From positions 422,638 to 486,637 of the forward strand of contig JAYKAV010003091.1 in assembly GCA_035582835.1 (NCBI GenBank): a stretch of 64,000 nt of DNA, given 5' to 3'. Below are positions 1 to 12,660 of this stretch, piece after piece. The position numbers and the translations under genes were made by a program. Under the pieces are notes generated by a model. That model ran no database searches and was not told where the DNA came from. It was given only the letters and a program-made list of their open reading frames with translations. Within the stretch, counting starts at the first letter, position 1. Every line of letters begins with the position of its first letter. This DNA is from Phoebastria nigripes. Lineage: Eukaryota; Chordata; Aves; Procellariiformes; Diomedeidae.

Positions 1-513
1 TAGCAAATATACAGGTTAATGGTACGCAGCAGCAGTGGGTAAGCTGGGTCTCCGTACCAGCAAAGGAGACCGATGACATTTGTCTTTATGCTCCTTGCGC
101 TGATAGTATATGTTTCTTGCTGTATCAAAATCAGCATAGAGTTGCACAAAATGCTTGTGCTGTACATCTGCCTGGCCCATCCTGCTTTGATGCAAGTGAT
201 TTTTCCAGTGGTGATTCAAGGTGCCTGGAAGTATTCCAGAAGTAATCCATGATACATAAATCTTCCACGCTTGCATTTCAAATCTTCCATGCTTGCATTT
301 CTCTGTCCATTGTGTGCAAGTGGCTTTTGTGCACACTCAGCATTGCTATATTGACAGAAAGGTCCTTGGAATACCCCTGACAAGTCAGTCTTGATCAAAT
401 TTGACTAATTAAAGGAAGCTGCCTGTGGGAGGATTACTACAGACTCTCCAGTTTGGAAAGGACGTTGCACACTAGATGTTACAAATGGTGATTAATGTGA
501 AAAGGGTGCATTT
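1..513. other. Intergenic DNA, no gene seen
   Basis: No recognisable exon, repeat-family match or RNA gene is seen. Both strands contain only short chance open frames with no domain resemblance. A 22-bp tandem duplication at 258-301 is listed separately. Confidence 0.6.
258..301. repeat. 22-bp tandem duplication (two copies)
   Basis: The unit at 258-279 is repeated at 280-301 with one C/T difference (core CTTCCAYGCTTGCATTTC). It looks like a simple local duplication. No function is inferred. Confidence 0.85.
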
Positions 514-1161
514 CATAGAATCGTAGAATAGTTTGGCTTGGAAGGGACCTTTAAAGGTCACCTAGTCCAACCCCCCTGCCATGGGCAGGGACATCTTCAA
601 CCAGATCAGGTTGCTCAGAGCCCCGTCCAACCTGACCTTGAGTGTTTCCAGGGATGGGGCATCTACCACCTCTCGGGGCAACCGTTCCAGTGTTTCACCA
701 CCCTCATTGTAAAAAATTTCTTCCTTATATCTAGTCTAAACCTACCCTCTTTTAGTTTAAAGCCATTCCTCCTTGTCCTGTCGCAACAGGCCCTGCTAAA
801 AAGTTTGCCGCCATCTTTCTTATAAGCCCCCTTTAAGTACTGAAAGGCTGCAATAAGGTCTCCCCGAAGCCTTCTCTTCTCCAGGCTGAACAACCCCAAC
901 TCTCTCAGCCTTTCCTCATAGGAGAGGTGTTCCATCCCCTTGATCATTTTTGTGGCCCTCCTCTGGACCCACTCCAACAGATACATGTCTTTCCTGTGCT
1001 GAGGGCTCCAGAGCCGGACACAGTACTGCAGGTGGGGTCTCACCAGAGCAGAGTAGAGGGGCAGAATCACCCCCCTCGACCTGCTGGCCACGCTGCTTTT
1101 GATGCAGCCCAGGGTACAGCTGGCCTTCTGGGCTGTGAGCGCACATTGCTGGCTCATGTCC
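514..1161 (-). mobile_element. CR1 LINE fragment A, 5'-truncated, 3' end included
   Basis: The left edge has the inverted CR1 3' terminus (CATAGAATCGTAGAATAG, the complement of the ATTCTATG-type tail repeats), followed by the typical CR1 3' UTR block. The minus strand from about 1157 to 663 encodes the C-terminal part of the CR1 ORF2 protein. Visible features are the [12 protein letters not shown] segment, then [20 protein letters not shown], then [16 protein letters not shown]. This is the region after the reverse transcriptase active site. The copy is 5'-truncated and non-autonomous, as most CR1 copies in birds are. It joins a second CR1 fragment directly at 1161/1162. Confidence 0.95.
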
Positions 1162-1925
1162 GGCTCATGTCCATGTCTCTCTTGTACTGGGGAGCCCAGG
1201 ACTGGACGCAGGACTCCAGATTTGGCCTCACCGGGGCTGAGTGGAGGGAAGGATCACCTCCCGTGACCTGCTGGCTATTCTCTTTCTAAAGCAGCCCAGC
1301 AGGCTGGTGGCCACCTTTGCCACAAGGGCATGTTGGTGGCCCATGCTCAACCTTTTCTCCACTGGGACCCTCATGGCCTTTGCTGCATGGCTTCCCAGCT
1401 GGTTGGCCCCTCCAGCATCGACTCGTGCATTGGGTTATTCCTCCCCAGGAGCAAGATTTTGTACTTCCCTTTGGCAAACTTCATGCGATTCCTGTTGGTC
1501 TCAGGTTGAGGGGGCCCCTGTCGAGGGCTCTCTGAATGGTGGCACAACCCTCTGGGGTACCAACCACTCCTCCTGGCTTGGCGTCATCTGCAAATTTGCT
1601 GAGGGTGCGCTCTGCCCCGTCCTCCAGGTCATTAATGAAGATGTTACACAGTAGTGGCCCCCGTACTTACCCTGGGGTTCACCTCTAGCAACTGGCCTCA
1701 TCACGAGTCACCTGGACTTCATGCTGCTGATCCCAACCCTCAGAGCCTGGCAGCTCAGCCACTTTTCAGTCCACTGATCTAATCTGTACTTCATCCATTA
1801 GTCCAGGGGGATGTCATGGGAGACAGCATCGAAAGCCTCGCCAAAGCCAAGACAAACAACCTCCACTGCTCTCCCCTCAACCACTGAGCCAGTCATCTCA
1901 CCATCGATGACTTTCCCGCTGGTCT
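1162..1925 (-). mobile_element. CR1 LINE fragment B, truncated at both ends
   Basis: Positions 1170-1310 repeat the same part of the CR1 consensus already present at about 985-1135, but with a different subfamily sequence (CTTGTACTGGGGAGCC rather than CTTTCCTGTGCTGAGG). This is therefore a second copy and not a continuation of the first. It then runs into reverse transcriptase coding sequence. On the minus strand near 1800-1860 the degraded motif FGEAFDAVSHDI corresponds to the conserved F-x-K-AFDTV-x-H segment of CR1 reverse transcriptase. The fragment has several frameshifts and no 3' terminus. Its right limit, near 1925, is approximate. Confidence 0.88.
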
Positions 1926-4900
1926 CAGGGGCCTGGGATTGCTGAGGCCGCTCCTGCCAGCAGCTGTAGAATAAATACCACAGTAAACTGGTGGCTGGCA
2001 TTTTGGAGCTGGCCTACAGCAACTGATCTTTGACCACGACCAGAATAGTCCCCTCCGGTGGCTTGCAGCCCCTGGGCAGGAGTGCACCTCACACATGCAG
2101 CGTGGATGGTTCTCCTCAAGACATCTTGCTTCCAACCGTAACGCGTGACTGCGCTGCTTGCCTGTACAGGCCACAGACAAAAATGCCTGCTGAGTCAGTG
2201 GCACGAAGCCATGTANGCTGTGGCACTGTGCTGCTGCCATCGAAGGGCTTTAATAACGCTGCTCAACTGTTCCCGTTTGAAAATAGGCCCAGCTGCCCTG
2301 GCAGCTGTTTGCTGGGGACTTTTGCTCCTGACCCAGAGGATGGCAGGGAGACGCCTGCCTTGCAGCCAGGGGCTTCCCGGCGGGGAGGGCTGTAGGGATT
2401 GCTGGGATTCCTGCCCCTTCCCCGCTCTCCGGGATGCATTTCGGGTGATGTGACCGCGTGCGGCTGTGCTCATTCATAACGGCGGGCTGATCGCCTGCTC
2501 AGCGGCCGCGGCTCTGTCTGAGCCTGGTTTATGCCATGCTTTGTCTTTCTGCCTGATAGACCCTGCCCTGAGAAAGCCGCCCAGTGAAGGAGAGGGAATG
2601 GGCTGCCTGATGCTGGATGCTTGGAATGGAAAACCATTTCTAATTCAGGGAGATTTGTGTATAAAACTGAGGACATTTTCCATTACCTCAATGTGTTAGA
2701 ATAGTTCTGCAAGCGTATCTCAAACCTGCTAACAATGTAAACCTCAAGTAGAGACTGGACAGGATTTTTACTAACATGTCTCTGAATTCAGACACTTCAG
2801 TTTAAGCTCAAATGGTTCAGTTTAAGCAGTTTACAATGCATAGGTTCTCCCTAGGCTTACTGGAAGCCTGGCTATAAAGATCAGTATCAAAGTTACAGCA
2901 ATAGGCTCTAGATAAGCTTCACTTCCCTTCGCAGGTGACAGTTTGAATGTAGATTTGCTGAAGTACACGACGCTGTTGCTAACCCTCAGCATTGCCGAGT
3001 GGAAGCGTGAGATGTTTATCCGTGCAACGAGCTGACTTCCCTTCTTCATCAGAGACCCGAGCTCGGGCTTCTCCAGCAGCGCTGCTGCTGCTCTGGGTCT
3101 GAGAGAAGTTGCACACGAGCTCTGGATACCAAAGTAAATTTTGAGCTGCCTGCTTATGGATTCCCCAATGCTGAAAGCATATCCTAGCAGCAACATTTCT
3201 TCTTGGTACTATTTCCTAATACTGTTTCCTAATAGTTATTTATTGCTGGCAGCTGCTTGCTCCTTCCTCTCTCCACTCATACCATAAAAAATTCTAAACT
3301 GCGATTTAGCCTTGAATATTTGTCCTGGTAGACTGAAGGCAAGGAAATCAATTCTCTGTCCCTTCCCATCTTTAATCCCTATGCAGATTTCAGCAGAACC
3401 AGCTGAAATGCTGAAAAGGTGTAAAATTACAGCAAGTCCTCCTGCTCGGGCTAAGCCCATGTGATTCAGAAAAGCTCCTGACTGCCTGCATAGACAAATC
3501 CTAAAAAAATACATCCCTCTGAAACATAATCCTCCCGCTCATCCCCCCGCTCCCTCTCCGCTCACCCTTGACTCCCTATCAATCACTGCCAGGCAATTAT
3601 CTGCTTCGTTTACTGCCTCCTGGCCGGAGCCAAAGTTCAGGAACTGGCAGTTGATGGCAGGAGATCACTCGGCGGAGGGAACTCGCTGTTCTCCCAGCCC
3701 NGCCACTCATTTCCCAGCAGTCGCAGGCGTGCTTAGCTGCAAGACGCGGCGAGCTTCTGCGGGGTGGTTGAACCCTGGCTCTAACAGCAGAGGCTTCTCC
3801 TGGAAAGGAGCCTGAAGCTGCGCCAGGCAGGAGGTCGGAGCAGGGTCTCCACCTGCTCTGCCAGCAACTTGGGAAACGGGCTGGCATCTGCCGCTGCTGA
3901 GATGGGGAAGGTGCGTGCACAGAGAGCCCTGGGCAGCCCTCCCGGTCTCCNTCCTTGCCCACCACCCCAGCAGCTCCAGGTGGGAGAAGCTGGGCTGTCC
4001 CACATCCCCCCTGCCTCCATTCAGCAAAGCGGTGTTGGACGGCAAAGTTCAATTTCTCCTGGGCTGGGGAGGTGCCTGGAGGTGGTTCTGCTTCTGCCAG
4101 GGGCATCACGGATGAGGCACAGTGAAACGGCGCCGGTGTGAAATGCCTGTCTCTCCCAAGATGAGCAGTTCCTTGTGACACGGACAAGTTCTCTTGTGTG
4201 CTGATGAAAAATTGTCGGGGTTTTCCCCAGTTTCCTCCCTATGTGTCCAGCTAAGGGGATGAAGCACCCCTCCGTCTCACATACTGTTTGTCCCAAAGGC
4301 ACAGTCACTCCTGGCATTTGCAGATCAAAGTCTGTTCTTCCAGGATAATCTGTCTACCCACATTTTCCAACAGTACAGTCTGAAGACATTTCTTTAAGAA
4401 ATCTGCAAATAAAAGGAAAATTTGTCTTTTTATTTTTGTTTCCTAATCAGCTAGAATTTATTACAGCTAAGGTTACTCTTTCTGGAAAAGAAAAAAGCAC
4501 GCTGTGTCACTAAGAACTGCCTTAATCAGACCAAGGATCTCTCAGCCCGAAGCTCTGTCCTCAGCGAGGAGAACAGGAGGCACAAAGCACCCAGCCGTAC
4601 CTCCCCAGGGTGCCGCCCCCGGCTCTGCCACCCACAGCCACGCGCTGGGATTTACTGGGCTGGAGACTGTATCTGTACCTAGAGCTCTAGACTCGCTTTT
4701 CAATAAAATCACCTTTTGGACACCTTCCTGGTTTTGGCCTCTACAATATCCGATGGCAGCCAGTGGCACTGTTTAATCACGTGCTGCTTTGTTTTAGATT
4801 GGCTGAATGATGATTTCACTGGTGTCGCTTAAACCTTGTCTTGTGAGAAATAATAACAAATTGTTTCCCCTTCATCTTTTCTGAAATAATTCGTGACTTT

Positions 4901-7789
4901 CTGGGCCTTTCTCCTTTGGGTCCGTTTCCAAGCTGATGTCTTATTTAACCTCTCCTTGTAAAAAGCCACGATCCTCCTTTCCTCCTTTTTTGTATTTCTT
5001 CTAGTTCTACGTACCATTTTTGATGAAAAGTGTATTCTAGGTCATAGTTTCTATACAGCCATATTGATATTTTCTATTTTATTATCTATTATTTTCCCCT
5101 GGGCACTGGCACAGTTGATTAATTAAAATTAGTATTGATTTCTAAATTTGCCGAAAAGTTTCTTTATCGAGTAGTTGGCTAATATTCTGTCTTCTATAGG
5201 TTCTTCTATAATTAAAACCCTGTGGTCCATCGTTTCTGGTAAATTTGAATTATCTGGAAAAAGAAAAACTTCTATTAAATTCACAGAGCATTCTTTGCTG
5301 AAGGTGGTGTACACATTGGGAAAGGATGGGGTTTTTAATTTAATCCACGTAGCCTAGCAACATTTACACCATCAATAAACAAGTACTGTTTTTCTGAGCA
5401 AAAGACTGCCCAGCCCTTTCTTTATCCTGACTCCGTTCCTAGCAATGGTAATATTGACGATGCCCAGCCCACTGCATTTAGAGTGTCTCCTTCTTACTTC
5501 ACGTCCCTCTTATTCACACTTCAGCTCACCTGCTAAAGCTTTGCTCAGAATAATGGTAAGACCCTGAAGTGAGGTGTCCATGGAAGATGCTCATCTTGAT
5601 TTTTATGGTTAGTTGTAGTTGTTACAGGAGCTGCTTATCGTATGAGTCATGTGGCTGTTCTAGAGTCTCTGAAATGCGATTGCTAGGAAACTTGAAATCC
5701 GTTAAACGTTTGTTCACAAGTATTTTCTGAAGGAAGATCTTTGGCAGCTGTGTGTCACTTCTGAAATTTGCCACAATTCAACTTCGAAGGGGAGGATCTT
5801 CTCAAAATCACTGGTTTCCTGGGATGTTGATGTTCAGGAATGTCAGGGCTAACGGCAGTGCCAACCTCACCTGGGTGACCGTGGTGGTGAAAATGGGAAA
5901 TCCAACTTCATCACCTACACAGACGCTTTCAATTGGACATCAAGAAAAACTCTGAGACTCGTAGATCCGCAGAACGTATGGCTGAAGAGGTGTCACCTAG
6001 TGACCCCCGGCCCCAAGGCAGCTTTGCCCGAGCTCTGCCTGCATCATTTAGCGATGGAGAGGACGAGGAGGAAGGTTCACCTGGACGGGACTCTGCCCAC
6101 AAGTTCTGCCCAGCCCTTCAGAGCCTTTTCTGTGTCAAATGACAACAGAAACCTCTCTCGGCGATGTGATGTGGCACCACGAACGGCTGCAAGTCCTTCA
6201 CGGGTACTGCCTGGCACCTGCCCAGCCTCTGCAAAGCCAGTCTGATCTCAGTTTCTTTAAACCCAGTTAATAGATTACAGCTTGTGTGGGCAGAGGTGCG
6301 AACACCTCGAGATTCAGCAGTGATATCTGGTTCTGGCAGAACATGGCACTTTCTAAGACACCATAAAGGGCTACAAGAGAACGGGGGGATTACATATTTT
6401 GGGGAAAAAAGACTCATTTTCACATGGAAGCTCGTTGCACAGAGGATGCAAACCCAAGTGCCTCTCAAAGAATTTTAAATACTCGGCAGAATCCAGCCGG
6501 GAGGCATAATCTCTTGTGCTCTTGCTAGGTTTTACATTTGGTTTTTTTCTTATTTTTCCCTGGATTTCTTCTTTTGTTATTCTTTATATGTTTAATTAAT
6601 GTAGCAGTTGATAAATTGTTACATGTATGGGTTTTTTTTGTTTTACTTCAGAGTATCTCAAGTATAAAGGCTTTTTTTAGGAAGTAAACAACACAAGTAG
6701 TACACAATTTGCTACAATATGTAACTATCTTACTGGAAAGAGTGGTGCTTCTGAATTCCTATATATTAAAACCAATGGTCCTTACCACTTAATTTTCATT
6801 TTCATAAGATATCAGATTTTTCTGTCATATGCCATGAAATTCAACTTAAATGAATTCTAGATATACTTTTTTGAAATTTCTGATCTTAAGAATTTATTCA
6901 CTATTTAATATTTTACTTATTCCTGATGACTCCTTTTTTTCCCAAGACCTTCTTTGCCCTAAATATTGCTTAAGCGACGTCTTTTCATAAATAAATAAAT
7001 AAATAAATAAAGAGATTTCCATTTACTGAAAGCACGGAGCAGTCGTCTTTCATTTCTCTAACTTGTTCCAGCGACCAGAGTATTCATTTCCAAAAGAGTG
7101 TTCCCTGAGACTTCACCCGGCAATCAAATATGCTTCTAAGGTTTGGTCACGATTTTCCCCCTGTTCCAGTAGCTCTTGCCTAATCGGTTTCAATATGAAT
7201 TTAGAGATGAATGAGAAATCTGTTATTCTATATACGTCATAAGTAAAATATAATCTCATTTCCCTGAGGGCAGTTCTTCTCAGCAGTCTGGGAGCCTGAA
7301 TTGCTGATACAGTGAGTGCTTGCTGCCTTCTCTATTTTACCTTGTTTATTGGGTCTTTTCCTGTAAAAATATATACCGGTCAAAACTCCAACAGGAATTC
7401 GACCTTTCCCAAAGTACTGGCCTATTTTAAACTGCATTTTAAACTATTTGCTTTTGACTGTGAGCAGAAGCTGAACCCTGTGATAGGGATAACTGGGCAA
7501 GCAACCGTGTCCTTTAATATGAGACACCATCACTTCTTGTTCTTATATTCAGCTTCAGCCTGAAAAGACGTGTGTTTAATAAAGAGTGCACGGCTTCCCT
7601 TTGCTTGAGCTGAAGAAAACAGCTGCTGGAGCAGATCTTTCATGTCTAGTACTTGATCAATTACTTTCTTGATTAAGATAACAGAAGTGGATTGGTTTTA
7701 GTTTTGTCCTTTTTGCCTTCATTGTTTTGTTCTTCGATCTTCAAATATCTCAATTTAAAGGCAACTGATAATTGTTTTGTTTTTTTTAA
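1926..7789. other. Intergenic DNA without a recognisable gene
   Basis: No exon, RNA gene or known repeat family could be recognised. Composition varies. 3590-4140 and 4540-4680 are GC-richer with many chance open frames on both strands. 4800-5360 and 6500-7000 are strongly AT-rich. A polyadenylation-like AATAAA lies near 4700, but no supporting coding exon is visible. An (ATAA)n microsatellite sits at 6987-7011. Confidence 0.5.
6987..7011. repeat. (ATAA)n tetranucleotide microsatellite
   Basis: About six uninterrupted ATAA units span 25 bases. This is an ordinary vertebrate microsatellite and is likely polymorphic in length. Confidence 0.95.
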
Positions 7790-8110
7790 AGCTTCAGATG
7801 TGCCGCTTCTGATGGAGACAATCCCTGCGAGGCAAGGGGCCGCCCCGTCCCCGGGGCGGGGGGGCCAAGGAGGACCGCAGCGGCCAAGGAGGACCGCGGG
7901 AGCTGCGAGATGCTGAGCAGCAGAGCCTGGTCCAGCTCCCTCTGTGTCCCCGCTATGCCTGGCCGTGGGCCCCACCGACCCCTGGCCAGGCCCCAACCAC
8001 GGCCAGGCTCTCGGCTTGCGCCTGGCTGCTACCCCCGGCAGCTCCAGGCTCCCCTTCCCCGGGGAAGCTGCCGGCCCTCGCTGCTCCCGGGCACACTCCC
8101 ACTGTGGACA
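7790..8110. other. Isolated GC-rich block, no gene identified
   Basis: About 300 bases of GC-rich, partly CpG-rich DNA stand out from AT-rich flanks. Inside is a tandem pair of GGCCAAGGAGGACCGC starting at 7863 and 7882 (period 19) and the 14-bp palindrome CTTCCCCGGGGAAG near 8055-8070. Several overlapping frames are open on both strands, as expected from low stop-codon density at high GC. None resembles a known protein. It could be a small CpG island, an unannotated non-coding exon, or a repeat remnant. Confidence 0.45.
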
Positions 8111-11100
8111 CCTGGCACCGGCCCCTATTTCGCTCATCACTGAAGCTCTTCAGGACGATCCTTTCCATTTTATTTAAACTCCTCTTTCCTGAGCTCATCG
8201 TCTCTGTATGTTTCCACAATGGAAATACACTCTTCCCAACTAAACCAACCTTCCCGCAGCTTTCTTTCTAAGCACCAGCACTGTTACTGTGCCGCAGTTC
8301 ATACTCACTACCTCCCAAGAAATCCTCCCATGTAACCTTTTGGTTATTCCTCACATATTCAAATCCTCTGTTTTAGCTGCACTTTTGCTACTGCAAGAAC
8401 ATTTTCCATTCTTTTGTCCTTTTTTCCCCTTCACTTTCCACCCCTATTGAGTTTCTCATTTGCCATGGCTTTTTTTCAGCAGCTAATTATTGGCTTCTCT
8501 CTCTGGACTATTCTTCTGTGTGTCTGAGACTTGGATTTTGATCCCAAGCGACTGGCATACATTTTCTCATTGTTTAAAGTCTCTCTGTAGGTAAAAACAA
8601 TTTTGCAAACTGAAAGAAGATTTAAATCACCATTCTTTCTGTAACAGATTCTTCTCCTTTTAAGCACTGCCTGGATTTCCAAGCATTTCTTTTAAAGTTC
8701 GGCAGCAAGGTCTTGAGAAAATAGCAGCTCATTGCTTTTGAGATAAACTCTTATCTTTTTTATAATTTAATATCCCTGCCACTAAGTGGAAAATTTCCCT
8801 GTCAGTCTCTGTGCCTGTTACGTAGCCTAGGAAGCAGCAATAACACTTACCCTGTCAGCTCTGGGACAGCTCAGATTAAACAACTTTGCAATTAAAGTGT
8901 TTACATATTACAGCCTTTTTCCTCCTTCCTCATTTCAGGCAATTTCATCAATCAACTGTCTTCTCATTGACTGGTTTTTCTGTAGCGCTCCGGCACTGCC
9001 ACACTGCTCAGGCTCAGGAGGTTTCTCCTTCGTCTGGTCAAAAACCATCCCTCACCGTCGGCATCCTGAACTGCCTCCCACGACGCCAGCCCGGCCCTCG
9101 TCCTGGGAGTCGGGTGGGTCGACTCATCTTTCTTTGCCCCTTCCAGTCCTTTCTTGTCTTTTCTGTTCCTCATTTCAGCCCGAGGCCAACCAAAATTGCA
9201 AGCCTGAAACACCTTTTCAATAAGACAAGACATTTTCAATTTTCAGAATTCTTTGGCAGCAAATCTTTCATAACCCTGTGCTGAGCTTTAAAGGGGTTGA
9301 TAGGTTTAGAGAGTAAAAGAAGTGAGTTTACCTTGTGGTACAAAGCTAAACAGAAAATAAACAGCTAAAATAGCTAAATAAAAAAAAAAAAAGGTCAATT
9401 TCTGAGCCGAGCCCCATTTTGATGCTGCATCCTCAAATCTAGTAACTGCATAAGGCTGTTTTCAGAAAAGGAGAAATCAGCCAGCTGGTGAGGGGGAAAG
9501 CGAAGCAAGCACGGTCTGACAGGGCTGTCAAACGTACAAAGAAAACCAAGAGGAAACACCGCGCTCCTGACTTTGATCAGGTTTTGGTACTTGCAGTGCT
9601 GTTTGTAACGGCCGTGTTCCTTCAGACAGGAGACGGCTCAGCGGGAAGCCGTTGTCAAATGGAAACTGCAGAGTGATTGGGGCAGAATTGCTTCTGATCT
9701 GTTTCTGAGATGCACTCTGCTGTCAGAAAATGCTACATTCCCACTTGCCTTTATCTCAAAGAGTTCAAATACTCAGAGGCAGGGAGGAGACTGAGGGAGA
9801 CAGGCTGTAATTACATTCTTCTTTCTCATACCATTAAATACGAACAAAGGAACAACTGCAATGCATATCCCCTGCACCGAGATCCTCCTGCAAACACACA
9901 GAGCCGAACTTCGCCAGCAATCTTCCCATTTCATCGGCAAACCTATGTTCTGCACATTAAAGATTGCTCAGGATGGCAAGAGAAATAAACTCCACAAAAT
10001 CTGAAGAAGGACCGGACTGAGCTCGGCCAGACAAGGGGCTTGATTAATAATTCAAAATAATACTTTGAACACTAAATGATCTTTTATGTTCCTCTAAGCT
10101 GTAGTAGAAATCTAGGCTGAATCTTTTTCAACAGGTTTGCATTAGCTGTGGCTCAGAAAAACCAGTCACCTTTAAAGGGGTGTGAAGAAAGAGAGGAAAC
10201 AGGTGTTTTTCTGCATGTTGCCTCCAGTTTCTTGCTGACTGCAAATTAAACTTCAAGGTTTAATCGCTGCTGTGCATTTGAAAGGGAACCCCACCCGCAC
10301 AGCTGCAGATAACGTGGAGCGTCAGTGTGGGGACTGAGCAGCTTTGAGGTGACATCAGAGTCATAAATGGGTGGGTTTGGGATGCATTCCTGGCTGTCAT
10401 TTTTTGGTTTCTCAGTGTGCTGAAGCAAACAAAAGACAAGCCCCTTCCCCAAGGCAGTCTGAATTTAAGAATAAGGTGAAACACGGCAGATGAATACCTC
10501 CAACAGGAGGGAGCACACTGGTCTCCATGCCCCAGCCCCCTTTGCAGATGTTTCTGGAGGGCACTGCCCAGCTGTGGTGGGGAGGTGTGGAAAACCACTG
10601 ACACGTCTGTTTGAAATGGTGACAGGGGACAATGCTGGCAGAACGGCTGCTGACAGACTCAACTGAAGACGGCTTGTAAGGGATGTTGATGGAGAAGATA
10701 AGAAATGTGTTTGATGCAGGAGCGGAGAAGGAAGACTGAGACGTTCATAGAGAAGCAGAGTGGTGGAAATGATGAGCCAGGAAAGTGGCAGAGTTTATTC
10801 TGGACAAGAGTGAAACAAGATTGCATCCACAAAAGCCAGAAAAAGAGCTCGTGTGGTTGAGCCACAGCATAAAGGAGGGACTGGATATGATTCAGCTGGG
10901 AGAGGGTAAGGAAAGGTTGGATCTTTCCTAGATGTGAAAGGAAAATGTGACTCCCAAAGCTACTGATGCAATTACCACAGTCATTGAGAAAAACCAGCAA
11001 GAGGTCAGGGAAAGCAGCATCCTTTCAAGACTAAATGATGCAAAACCGCACACTCTGAGAAACATTTCTCACAGTTCAGGAATCCTTTGTAAATGCAATT

Positions 11101-12250
11101 AACCGTAGCTTTGATTGTGAGAAGAAAGACAGCTAATGTCTTGCGGAAAATGCACAAAGAATGGCTCAGAGAGAGTAAGACCAATATCAGAAATACAAGG
11201 ATAAATCAAGTAGTAGGGCTGTAGCTGTAAGCACAGGCAATGTTTACTTAAAACCAGATATGTTAACATCGAGACATAGCACTGCAGCATATGGTAATGT
11301 CTCCAGAGGTGAAAAGTAACACTAGACACCCTGAAGCAGGCTCTGCTCTCCTGCAAGAATCAGTGTAAGGCTCAAAAAAAAGCAAAGCACTGCTAGCACA
11401 CAAAAACAGGACACACAGGCTTGTGTTCAAGAGATGCTATTTATTCAAGGGCTAATTACAGTAGGCAAGAGGCTTCTTAATCCAACAGTGTAAAGGGAGA
11501 AAAGATTCCTACAACAAGAACGGACAAATGACAAGGAAATTACCTGTTGTCTCGTGTAAATTCTTCTGTCCTTTACCATCTTCCTGCCTCTCAAATTGCT
11601 TTTCAAGTGCTGTGGATAACTGATGTCCATGAATCAAACTTGGAAACCTCCTCATCTTACTAACAGTTACACAGATGGCTCTAGCGAAGTCCACAGAACG
11701 CATTTGGTGCTGACCTCCATGAACACAGTTGTGACAAAGGGTCTACAGGGTCTTGAAAACTTGTCAGCATTCTCCCACGGGTTGGGTCTGGTTGCAGGAC
11801 CGCCTGCAGGCACACAACTGGGAGGCTCCATGCCTCACAGTATTAACACAGGCATTTGCCTNTGTAAATTGATCTTTAATCCTCTGCCTACACGACGCTG
11901 TGTACTGTGTGAGACGCAGCATCATGCAGCACTGGATTATCCTAAAATGAACATACAAGACTACCTCCATTCATAGACATGTCGTAGAACAAGAGACAAT
12001 TATTTCTGATGTTGCAGTATGTTTGCAGGTCCTGATTATACAAACCAAGAACAGTGGCCTCAGCACTTGCTCTCTTCAGCTAATCCCCTCCCACTGACAT
12101 TGTCTTTCCTGGCGTCTTATTTTAACACACTAAATGGTAAGCTCCTTTTGGCAGTAGTCTTGTCTCACTACCTGCGAAGAACCACGCACACCGGTCACCC
12201 TCTCCTAATCCAGACCCAGGCTGTGAGTGCATGGTCCTACACCCATCAGG
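8111..12250. other. Intergenic DNA without a recognisable gene
   Basis: No coding exon or repeat family is recognised. 10650-11050 is purine-rich on the + strand, which leaves a 113-codon pyrimidine-rich open frame on the minus strand (10659-11000). That frame has a low-complexity, membrane-like composition and no recognisable family, and I treat it as chance. An A-rich tract lies near 9380. Confidence 0.5.
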
Positions 12251-12660
12251 TCATCCACCTCTGGGCATTCCTGTCACCTGAAGGCCAGGGCTGCCCTGCN
12301 TTTTGGGGGGCAGCTGCTTTGAGACAATTTGATCCACCAGCGTCTGCCTGCCCGATGTCGCCGAGGCAACACAGTCCCCAGGGAANTGGGATGTGTTGCC
12401 ATAGCAACGTGATGCTCTCAGCTGCAGCNGCTGCCTCCTTCCATTGACACCACGGAGGGAGAATTTGGGATTGCTGGAAGCACCGAGTNCTACTGGGGAT
12501 GAAAAGTCGGGGTGGCCGAAGGATTGTGGCAAGGACGGATACAAACATATATTCATAACTCTCACTGTAAAGCAGTTTCATACTAAAGGCTTTGGCTGCT
12601 GCTGCAGCAGCTTTGCCAGTGCCTGCNCTAATGCACTGCTCTGAATGAAATTATTTATGT
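12251..12660. other. GC-richer patch with X-box; possible regulatory element
   Basis: This patch is GC-richer than its flanks and contains several isolated N bases. It holds the X-box palindrome at 12395-12408 and a 14-bp CTG/CAG palindrome (GCTGCTGCAGCAGC, 12598-12611). No exon is recognised. A distal regulatory element is possible but unproven. Confidence 0.35.
12395..12408. promoter_or_regulatory. Candidate RFX X-box
   Basis: The sequence GTTGCCATAGCAAC fits the RFX-family X-box consensus (GTNRCC, short spacer, RGYAAC). Both half-sites are full and the spacer is AT. RFX1-4 proteins bind such sites as dimers, often at ciliary or immune genes. No ciliary gene is visible nearby, so the target, if any, is unknown. 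The match is direct; function is inferred. Confidence 0.5.

Noticed and set aside
663..1157. A 164-codon minus-strand open frame that looks like a host gene
   Set aside because: It is the C-terminal part of CR1 ORF2 within a truncated LINE, not a host gene.
2797..2828. Direct repeat of TTCAGTTTAAGC
   Set aside because: A 12-bp repeat across a short gap with no flanking structure; too small to interpret.
4500..4760. A possible LTR-like segment with AATAAA near its end
   Set aside because: No paired terminal repeat, TG...CA boundaries, primer-binding site or retroviral coding sequence could be seen.
7486..7500. TAGGGATAACTGGGCAAG resembles part of a homing endonuclease site and a ribosomal RNA motif
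   Set aside because: Only about ten bases agree and the surroundings do not match large-subunit rRNA or mitochondrial DNA. This is coincidence.
10659..11000. A 113-codon minus-strand frame with hydrophobic, membrane-like segments
   Set aside because: The composition follows from purine-rich DNA on the + strand. There is no family resemblance and no splice or polyadenylation support.
12019..12447. A 142-codon plus-strand open frame
   Set aside because: It contains N positions and no recognisable domain or codon pattern. No flanking splice sites make a convincing exon.
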